7,819 nucleotides of DNA from an uncultured Bacteroidales bacterium (lineage in GTDB: Bacteria; Bacteroidota; Bacteroidia; Bacteroidales; Paludibacteraceae), in assembly GCA_900321775.1 (NCBI GenBank), contig ONXE01000099.1, positions 1 through 7,819 of the forward strand, written 5' to 3'. Below are positions 1 through 6,210 of this stretch, one piece after another. The translations under genes and the position numbers were made by a program. The notes beneath the pieces were generated by a model. The model did not search any database. It was given only the letters and a program-made list of their open reading frames with translations, and was not told the origin of the DNA. Positions within the stretch are counted from its first letter, which is position 1. Each line of letters opens with the position of its first letter.

Positions 1-1018
1 AATTCCACGACCTGCGCGTCTGCCGACGTCAGGTTGCGTACGTTCAGTACAGACGCATGGTCCAGCAGCAACTGGTAGATGTACGACGCTGTGATGGTCT
101 TTTTGTTCAGCACAGTGCCGATATCCAGGCCCTCCGCCATCGGGATATAGTCGATGTTCTCCACCTCCGCTATTGTCTTCCTTACTCCAAAACGCTTCGC
201 CGCCAGACATGCGAAGATGTTCGCCTCCGCATTGTCGGTTACCGCTACAAACGCATCCGCGTCCTCTATTCCTTCCTCTTTCAGGAACTCCATGTCCGAC
301 GCGTTGCCGTTGATAATCATCACGTTAGGCAGTTTCTCTGCCAACTGATAACACTTCTCGCGGTCCGGCTCGATAATCTTCACTTGCATGTTAGCAGGTA
401 TCTGACGAACCGCCTTTTGTGCTATTCTGCCGCCGCCATATACTATCACGTTCTTCAACTCGTGCGCTACTTTGCCGGCCTGCTCACGCACAAACTCGCG
501 CTCCGAACGTTTGTACACGAAGAACACCAGGTCGCCGGCTTCTATCTGGTCGTTGCCACGTGGGATGATTGTCTGCATGCCCCTGCTGATGGCCACCACA
601 CGGTAGCGGTTGTGGTTGAAGAAACCCGATGCGAAACGTTTGTTCAGGATGGCTGCACCTTCCCGCACAAACCTATGTTCTCGAAGATGCTCTTGTTCTC
701 CGGCTGGATGTACTCGTAGTTGTCTATCCGAGCCAACGTACGTCGGGCACCTAACGCGTTCGCTATCAGACACGACGTGATGTTCACCGCCTCGTCCGGC
801 GTCACCGCTATGTACAGGTCCACGTCACGTATGCCCAGGTCGCGCAGATCCTGTAGCGAGGTCGGGCTGCCTTGCTTGGTCAGCAGGTCGTAGTTTGCAT
901 CCAACTGACCCAGACGCTCACGGCTTTCGTCCATCAGACAAATCTCCATGTTCTCTCTACTCAGCAACTTCGCCAAGTGAGTTCCTACTGCTCCTGCTCC
1001 CGATATAATGATTCGCAT
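1..1018 (-). pseudogene. trkA: Trk potassium uptake regulatory subunit TrkA, broken by internal deletion and frameshift; also cut by window edge
   Basis: TrkA is the peripheral NAD-binding subunit that gates the TrkH/TrkG potassium channel, normally about 450 residues with two Rossmann (TrkA_N) plus TrkA_C units. The ATG at 1018 opens a clear first Rossmann domain: GAGAVG at residues 7-12 and an acidic residue (D30) at the end of strand 2, running to FENIG at about residue 116. The frame then ends at a TGA (644-646) after 124 residues. From about 671 down to the window edge a different frame is open for about 220 codons and plainly continues the protein: first TrkA_C (GAAILN, then IIPRGNDQIEAGDLVFF), second Rossmann (VYGGGRIA), then AEVENIDY and LDIGTVLNKK. 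Comparison with the remembered family layout puts about 40 residues (the IYPE...AAKE helix and linker) as missing at the junction. The start lies 3 nt after dxs. About the last 60 residues would lie beyond coordinate 1. A misassembly or sequencing error is an alternative to a real mutation. Confidence 0.85.
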
Positions 1019-1021
1019 ATG

Positions 1022-2875
1022 CTAAACATTTAAGTTCTTAATTAAAACACTTCTTATTCCTTCCGCGTCGAGGCCCAGCATGTGATACAACTCGTCGGGC
1101 TTACCGTGCGTGACAAACTGGCCCGGCACGCCGAAACGATGGATGGCGTTGCTGTACCCTTTGTCCGCGAAATACTCCACTACCGCGCTGCCAAAACCTC
1201 CCTCCAGCATGCCGTCTTCGGCTGTGTAGATCTGCTTGTAATGGGCTGCTATATAGTCCAATGTGTCCGTATCCAACGGTTTGACGGAACGCATGTCGTA
1301 GTGTGCTATATCCAACCCATCAATGGCCTTGTGAACCGTGTTTCCGATAGCCCCGATTGACAAAATGGCTGCCTTAACTCCTTGATTTTCAATGCGCGCA
1401 CCCGGGATTTTTGACAATCGTTCGGAGACCGTTCGAAGACAGTCCGCAGCTCCGCCCCTGGGGTATCGAATAGCGACAGGCCCTTGGGCATCTTTTGCCC
1501 AACGCAGCATCTGCTTCAGTTCCTCTCCATCCATCGGTGCGAGAACCGTCATATTCGGGATGGAGCGAAGGAAACACAAGTCGAACAAGCCATGGTGTGT
1601 GGCGCCGTCCTGACCCACTATGCCCGCGCGGTCGATGGCGAAGATGACGTGCAGGTTCTGCAGCGCCACGTCGTGGATGATGTTGTCGTACGCGCGCTGT
1701 AGGAAACTGGAGTAGATGGCGCAGAACGGAATCTTGCCTTCTTTGGCCAGTCCTGCGGAGAACGTCACCGCGTGGCCCTCGGCAATGCCTACGTCGAAAG
1801 CGCGGTCCGGCATCTCTGCCTGCAGGATATTCACGCTGCTGCCGGATGGCATAGCCGCGGTGATACCCACCACTCGCTCGTCTTCTTTGGCCAACTCAAG
1901 CAGCGTTTCTCCAAAGACATGCTGCCACAACTTGGCGTGCGACTCTTCCAAACGGACACCTGTATCGGGGTCAAACTTGCCGGGCGCGTGCCACACAATC
2001 TGGTCCGCCTCGGCAGGAGAGTAACCGTAGCCCTTGCGGGTAATCAGATGCAGCACTTTGGGACCGGTGTAGTCTTTTATTTCGCTCAAAATCTTGACGA
2101 TAGCTATCACATCGTGTCCGTCCGCAGGCCCGAAATACCGTAGGTTGAGGCCCGAGAAGATGTTGCGCGACTGCTTGGTAAGTATAGACTTGAGGTTGTT
2201 GTTGAACCGCTGCAATTTGCCCTTCTTCTCATCGTTCATCAGTCCCACTTTGCGGAGCGCACGGTAGGCGAAATAGCGCAGATGGTTGTAACGTCCGGAC
2301 GTGGTGATGTCCACCAGATACTGCGTGAATCCGCCGTGAATGGGGTCGATGGCCATGTTGTTGTCGTTGAGCAGAATCAGCAGGTTGCTGGGAATCATGG
2401 ACGTGTTGTTCAACCCTTCATAGGCCAGTCCTCCGGTCATGGCTCCATCGCCGATGATAGCCACCACGCGCCGCGATTTGTCCGCCACGGCCATACCTAA
2501 AGCCGCCGAAATGGAGTTGCTGGCGTGCCCGGCCGTGAACGTGTCGTACTCCGACTCCGCGGGAGTGGGGAACGGCGCAAGTCCTCCGAACTGGCGGTTC
2601 GTGCAGAATCGGTCTCTGCGACCCGTCAGGATCTTGTGCGCATATGCCTGATGGCCTACGTCCCATACGAGCCGGTCGTGAGGTGTGTCCATCACGTAAT
2701 GGAGCGCCACAGTGAACTCGACCGCCCCGAGCGACGAAGCCAGATGACCCGGGTTCTTGGCACAGGACCGGATAATGAAATCACGCACTTCAGCGCACAC
2801 TTGCGGCAGTGCGCTTACGGGCAGCTGTTTGAGGTCTGCCGGCGAGTCGATATGTGTGAGATACTTGTATTCCAT
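1022..2875 (-). CDS. dxs: 1-deoxy-D-xylulose-5-phosphate synthase (DXS)
   Basis: DXS is a cytoplasmic, thiamine-diphosphate-dependent homodimer that condenses pyruvate and glyceraldehyde 3-phosphate to DXP, the entry step of the MEP isoprenoid pathway and a source for thiamine and pyridoxal. The 617 residues match the usual length (about 620). Visible motifs in order: NPGHLASSLG with active-site His44; GHAS at 116-119; the ThDP/Mg motif GDGAMTGG (142-149) with the Asn cluster 170-173; FGPADGHD (248-255); the cofactor-activating Glu366 in DVGIAEGHAV; FLQRAYD (391-397); DRAGIVG with THHG (415-429); YPRGG (471-475), whose Arg binds the substrate phosphate. Domain III (about 495-617) is complete. 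AEGHAV instead of the proteobacterial AEQHAV is normal for Bacteroidota. The ATG lies 2 nt after the upstream stop (TAA-GT-ATG) with no Shine-Dalgarno; the stop is 3 nt before trkA. Nothing suggests loss of activity. Confidence 0.98.
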   Translation of the reverse strand: MEYKYLTHIDSPADLKQLPVSALPQVCAEVRDFIIRSCAKNPGHLASSLGAVEFTVALHYVMDTPHDRLVWDVGHQAYAHKILTGRRDRFCTNRQFGGLAPFPTPAESEYDTFTAGHASNSISAALGMAVADKSRRVVAIIGDGAMTGGLAYEGLNNTSMIPSNLLILLNDNNMAIDPIHGGFTQYLVDITTSGRYNHLRYFAYRALRKVGLMNDEKKGKLQRFNNNLKSILTKQSRNIFSGLNLRYFGPADGHDVIAIVKILSEIKDYTGPKVLHLITRKGYGYSPAEADQIVWHAPGKFDPDTGVRLEESHAKLWQHVFGETLLELAKEDERVVGITAAMPSGSSVNILQAEMPDRAFDVGIAEGHAVTFSAGLAKEGKIPFCAIYSSFLQRAYDNIIHDVALQNLHVIFAIDRAGIVGQDGATHHGLFDLCFLRSIPNMTVLAPMDGEELKQMLRWAKDAQGPVAIRYPRGGAADCLRTVSERLSKIPGARIENQGVKAAILSIGAIGNTVHKAIDGLDIAHYDMRSVKPLDTDTLDYIAAHYKQIYTAEDGMLEGGFGSAVVEYFADKGYSNAIHRFGVPGQFVTHGKPDELYHMLGLDAEGIRSVLIKNLNV

Positions 2876-2877
2876 AC

Positions 2878-4353
2878 TTATTTGAGTAACAAGTTCAATA
2901 TTTCAGTTGCCGGAATGGGTGTCGGCAGGTCGGGGAAAGTGCGATAGGCTCCCGACCATAGCAGCAGAGGCACGATGGGGTCCTCTGCCAGCACACGGTC
3001 CAACGTCTGTTTGTCGTTGAGGCAAAGGGTTGTCCCCTCGGTGAGCATCACCACTACGTCGCCGGAGTAGCGGCCGGTGGTGTTACGCAGTTTGGCCATC
3101 TCGCCGTCGCCTTGCAGCAAGGGTATGTCGGTGATGGGAAACGCTTTTTGCACTCCTTCCATCTCCTCCAGAAAATCTGCCACTTGTCTGCGTATAGTGC
3201 TGATAGACAGCTTCTTCTGTTCGATGAGCGTGCGGTTGAGGAAGATGCAGTTGCCGTAGCCTCCGTCCACCCAGCGCTCGTGTCCGTACATCGCCATCAG
3301 ATACGTCCCAACCAGTGCCGAAGCTCGGTCGATGTTGAAACTGACAGGACTCAACCCCGCCGTCTGCAACTGTTGAGCATCGTAGCCGTAGCACGGTTTG
3401 CCGACGAGCACTATCTGAATGTCCGCTTTATTCATGCGTCTCTCCAACTGTTCCATCAGGTAACCCAAATCCTGATTGAGGCTGATGTACATATCTTCCT
3501 GCTCGGCGGACGCAATCCGCGCGGTGTAAGTCCCGGGCGATAGAACGGTCATGTTGAGCAGTAGCAGATCGTGTTGTCCGCGCTGTCCCAGTTTTTCCGT
3601 TTTCTGCATCTCCAGCCCCAGATTAACCACCAGATTGTTGGCTGCCGGCGAATGGCGGAGGTCCTTGCTGCAGTCGTAAGAGAAACCGTTTTTCTTCTTC
3701 TCCTGCGCCGTAGGTCTAAGGTACGACGCCATGTCCATGCGGTTTGTCCATGTGCGTTTGGCCGCCTCGTCAAACGAGCCGTTGCTGTTCATTCTGTCGG
3801 CGGCGGAAGGCAGACCCTCGGAGTAGTACGTGGTCGAACCCCAACCGCTGTTTTCTATCCAACAGCAGGCGTTGGCGGCGTGTCCGGCCAGCAGAACTGT
3901 GGTGAGCGGATTGATACCAATGGCGTAGATCTTGGCCTGAGAACCCTCGTTCAGACGGTGCTTGTCCGCCAGGGTAGAGCAGGTAAGAGCTGCCGGCGAG
4001 AGTGTCTCTTTGGAGTGAATACCCGTTTGTTTCTCATCCGTGAGCAGTTGGTGAGGTTTGCGGTCGCTGCGGCGGAAATAACTGTCGGTCTGGTAGTTAT
4101 GATAGAACGGCGTCAACCCCGTCAGCACAGTGGCCGTGGCTTCATCGCCGCCATAGACCAGTTGCGGAAACATCACAGGCGCCTGATAGGCCTCCTCCGA
4201 CAACGTACGCAGTCCGCCTTGCGACCAATAGGGTTGCAGGTCCTGCATCGACTGCATGTCCAGTCCGTCCACAACGATGAACACCGTCAGTTTTGGCGCT
4301 GCGCAGAGTAGGGGACTTAACAGAAATAATATGAAGATGAGCAGTTTACGCAT
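2878..4353 (-). CDS. Secreted alkaline-phosphatase-superfamily (PafA/nucleotide pyrophosphatase-like) protein, probably a pseudoenzyme
   Basis: The start chosen is the ATG at 4353 (491 residues): it opens a signal peptide (MRKLLIFILFLLSPLLCAA) and overlaps the upstream stop by 8 nt; the open frame extends 42 codons further but that part is out-of-frame overlap with the previous gene. The mature part has the type I phosphodiesterase/alkaline phosphatase fold: strand 1 VFIVVDG (24-30, Asp29 is the one retained metal-ligand position), PQLVYGG...LTGLTPFYHN (63-86), LAGHAANACCW (155-165), SAEQEDMY...LNQDLGYLMEQLE (282-304), RYSGDVVVML (428-437) and a C-terminal VPLLLWSG (461-468). Against active PafA-type proteins the nucleophile Thr, the Lys-x-Arg pair, the D-x3-H and D-H metal motifs and the late His are all replaced. 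Active phosphatase or phosphodiesterase function is therefore doubtful; a binding or scaffolding role in the periplasm or on the envelope is inferred. The LLC before AAP is not a good lipobox. Confidence 0.85.
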   Translation of the reverse strand: MRKLLIFILFLLSPLLCAAPKLTVFIVVDGLDMQSMQDLQPYWSQGGLRTLSEEAYQAPVMFPQLVYGGDEATATVLTGLTPFYHNYQTDSYFRRSDRKPHQLLTDEKQTGIHSKETLSPAALTCSTLADKHRLNEGSQAKIYAIGINPLTTVLLAGHAANACCWIENSGWGSTTYYSEGLPSAADRMNSNGSFDEAAKRTWTNRMDMASYLRPTAQEKKKNGFSYDCSKDLRHSPAANNLVVNLGLEMQKTEKLGQRGQHDLLLLNMTVLSPGTYTARIASAEQEDMYISLNQDLGYLMEQLERRMNKADIQIVLVGKPCYGYDAQQLQTAGLSPVSFNIDRASALVGTYLMAMYGHERWVDGGYGNCIFLNRTLIEQKKLSISTIRRQVADFLEEMEGVQKAFPITDIPLLQGDGEMAKLRNTTGRYSGDVVVMLTEGTTLCLNDKQTLDRVLAEDPIVPLLLWSGAYRTFPDLPTPIPATEILNLLLK

Positions 4354-5509
4354 GTTTTTTCTTTGCATAGAAATGAATATACAGGCACAGTAGCCGGGCC
4401 GCGTGAACCAGCGGCAGAACCAATATCCAGTGGAAAGTCTGTCCGCTACTGATGGCCATGATAAACTCCGCGAACACAAACAGACAGAACGCCGGCATTA
4501 GTTTGGCGTGGATCTTGCGACCGCCTCTCCATAGGCACAGTACGAACGGAACAATCCATAGCGGATTCAGTATCAGCCAATTGGCGTTCTCCGTAACGAA
4601 CGGATGCGTAGAGAAGAACATCAGGAATGTGAGGATACAGCCCACGAGGGTGTACAGCAGATATAACGTCGCGTCCATGACGTAACACTGCTTCTTGCGG
4701 CGGAAATCCCATGCCGTGACGCAGACAATCAGCAGGCAAAGTACGATGAGCACCAGATAAGGCGAGCTCGTAAACGTCCCGTCACGGGGAACGAACGTGC
4801 CGATATGCGAACGGCCAACCAACCCGCTTGCTTGAATGTAGTTCATCAGGTTCTCAGGCAAAAACAACGATTCCGCCACCGTCATCTTCTTGTCAGCTAA
4901 ACGACCAAAGACCAGGTTGATGCCAAACTCGCCCCAGGTCCACTTGCCCGAATAATACGTAATCTGGTCGCGCCAGGTAGCCTCCAGCGTGTCCGTCGAA
5001 ACATGAAAATCCGGCAGCGTTTTCTCGATGAGGCGAAGTGGCCGCGTAGCGCAGTTGTCAAACACGAAGTTGTAGCGATAAACGCGGTTCTCCGGTCGGT
5101 AGTTCTCGATAAGAGCATCCAGTATCTGCTGACGTTCGGACAGAGTCAGGTTCAACTCCTGCTCAAACACATCACGACCATCCGCTTGCGACGAAGCTAC
5201 GAAATAGCCGGTTTCCTGCATAGCAAGCATATAGTCGGTCTCGCCGCGCGTGAACTTAACGTAAAAATGCTCGGTGTCAAACGAGAAAATGCCGTAATTA
5301 AACGTCCAGTCAATAGGACCGTTTATGCCGTCAGCACCGTGAAAATCAGGGTCTTGTACGCGCAAAGCTGAGTGACCGAAATGCAGATACAGCGGCCTGC
5401 CCGGGGTGCAAGTCATCAGCGATACAACGGCCTGCTCGCTCAGCGTCTGGGCGGTCAGCGTTAGTGCCATCAAGCAGGCAAATACTATGGTTGTCAGTCG
5501 TTTATACAT
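4346..5509 (-). CDS. lnb: DUF4105 / Lnb-type membrane protein, probable lipoprotein N-acyltransferase
   Basis: This 387-residue protein has an N-terminal signal sequence (about 1-20, ending TAQ), a periplasmic DUF4105 domain (about 22-245) and five predicted membrane helices (about 250-266, 279-299, 309-327, 336-354, 358-379) ending in a basic tail. The DUF4105 signatures are HFGHSALRV (43-51) and FDNCATRPLR (150-159). By analogy with permuted papain/NlpC-P60-like enzymes, His46 and Cys153 would be the catalytic pair; that assignment is inference. The periplasmic-domain-plus-helices layout is that of Lnb, the enzyme reported in Bacteroides to add the third acyl chain to the N-terminal Cys of lipoproteins in place of the proteobacterial Lnt. 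Other DUF4105 paralogues exist in Bacteroidales, so the symbol is a strong suggestion, not proof. Both ends overlap the neighbours by 8 nt (ATGTATAA at the start, ATGCGTAA at the end), implying coupled translation with the PAP2 enzyme and the phosphatase-fold protein. Confidence 0.8.
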   Translation of the reverse strand: MYKRLTTIVFACLMALTLTAQTLSEQAVVSLMTCTPGRPLYLHFGHSALRVQDPDFHGADGINGPIDWTFNYGIFSFDTEHFYVKFTRGETDYMLAMQETGYFVASSQADGRDVFEQELNLTLSERQQILDALIENYRPENRVYRYNFVFDNCATRPLRLIEKTLPDFHVSTDTLEATWRDQITYYSGKWTWGEFGINLVFGRLADKKMTVAESLFLPENLMNYIQASGLVGRSHIGTFVPRDGTFTSSPYLVLIVLCLLIVCVTAWDFRRKKQCYVMDATLYLLYTLVGCILTFLMFFSTHPFVTENANWLILNPLWIVPFVLCLWRGGRKIHAKLMPAFCLFVFAEFIMAISSGQTFHWILVLPLVHAARLLCLYIHFYAKKKHA

Positions 5510-6143
5510 ATAATAGGATGATATTTGGCGTTAATGTAAAAACCAGTCCCAACAGGAATCCGCAGACGGTTTGTTCGGGGGTATGCGCGTTCAGGTAGAT
5601 GCGAGCGTACATCAGCAGCAACGACAATACTAACAGCAAGCTCACTGTAATGGGTGCGTTCAGGCCAAAATACAGCAAGTAACCGATAATCATGCCCATC
5701 ACGCCGCCCATGGAAGCCAGGTGTGCGCTGATCTTCCACCAGTGGCTGATGATAGCGCAGGTCACCAATGCCAGCACAGAACATACTGCCGTCCAAAACA
5801 TAAACGGCGGCACCTTAAGCACTGCGTCCAGATAGGCGCACCAAAGGCTGAAGAACATAATGGAGTAGAGGAAAGGAATCAGCCGCTCGCGGCGGTTACT
5901 CACGTCCAAATCGGAGATGCGACCCTGCATTTTCATGACAATCAGTACAGTAAAGGGTAGGATGCATGTGAACAGCAGCGTCCCGCCAAGGGCAAACCAC
6001 CAGTAGCGCGCAGGCAGCGGCAGCATATACTGCGAAAACAGCGCGCAGAACACGATCATCAGATAGGTGGGCGTAAACAGCGGGAACAGCACGGCACTCA
6101 AGCCGTACGCCACCCGTTTCAATATGTCGTTCTCTTTTTCCAT
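5502..6143 (-). CDS. PAP2-family integral membrane phosphatase
   Basis: PAP2 enzymes hydrolyse lipid phosphates such as phosphatidic acid or undecaprenyl pyrophosphate at the membrane. The ATG at 6143 gives 213 residues; a TTG at 6155 would add four (MQKE) and is less likely, though both are preceded by A-rich sequence. The protein is very hydrophobic, with about six to seven helices. The three PAP2 motifs are present in divergent form: RRERLIP (84-90) for motif 1, KISAH (137-141) where most members have SGH, and ARIYLNAH (180-187) with Arg181 and the nucleophilic-type His187 correctly spaced (R-x5-H). The Asp normally three residues beyond that His is Gln191 (HTPEQ), a change I believe is common in a Bacteroidota subgroup. 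The substrate cannot be read from sequence; an isoprenoid carrier is plausible given dxs in the same transcript. It follows rpoN by 67 nt and overlaps the next gene by 8 nt. Confidence 0.85.
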   Translation of the reverse strand: MEKENDILKRVAYGLSAVLFPLFTPTYLMIVFCALFSQYMLPLPARYWWFALGGTLLFTCILPFTVLIVMKMQGRISDLDVSNRRERLIPFLYSIMFFSLWCAYLDAVLKVPPFMFWTAVCSVLALVTCAIISHWWKISAHLASMGGVMGMIIGYLLYFGLNAPITVSLLLVLSLLLMYARIYLNAHTPEQTVCGFLLGLVFTLTPNIILLYV

Positions 6144-6191
6144 TTCTTTTTGCAAATCGTCCCACGCGCCAGCGATCGTCCGCAGCGCAGG

Positions 6192-6210
6192 GAAGAATCG
6201 TCAATTCTTC
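6192..6210 (-). other. Small perfect hairpin directly after the rpoN stop codon
   Basis: GAAGAAT and ATTCTTC form a perfect 7-bp inverted repeat around a 5-nt loop, starting at the base after the rpoN TAA. The stem has only two G-C pairs and no T-run follows on the minus strand, so it is unlikely to be an efficient intrinsic terminator. It could protect an mRNA 3' end or tune expression between rpoN and the PAP2 gene, or be chance. Confidence 0.3.

Noticed and set aside
57..719. A 220-codon plus-strand open frame across the trkA region
   Set aside because: The minus strand here encodes recognisable TrkA sequence; the plus-strand translation is His/Arg/Val-rich and shows no family features.
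644..1018. Reading the broken trkA as a deliberate single-domain KtrA-like protein
   Set aside because: The 124-residue product lacks the end of the Rossmann domain and any TrkA_C domain, and the downstream remnant is a clear continuation of a two-unit TrkA.
1022..1065. AT-rich patch at the dxs/trkA junction as an internal promoter
   Set aside because: No TAnnTTTG with a correctly spaced TTTG is present, and the bases are accounted for by the DXS C-terminus (LIKNLNV).
3571..4311. A 246-codon plus-strand open frame opposite the phosphatase-fold gene
   Set aside because: Antisense shadow of a gene with a signal peptide and superfamily motifs; low-complexity Arg/Val/Gln-rich translation.
6151..6171. 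Possible sigma-54 promoter before the PAP2 gene (TGGCGCG or TGGGACG followed by TTGCA on the minus strand)
   Set aside because: The spacing is wrong: 15 or 8 nt between the GG and GC elements where sigma-54 needs 10. It is also only a few bases from the start codon.
6144..6210. Possible intrinsic terminator between rpoN and the PAP2 gene
   Set aside because: The 7-bp stem is AT-rich and lacks a following T-run, and no Bacteroidota -33/-7 promoter is visible to restart transcription, so read-through is more likely.
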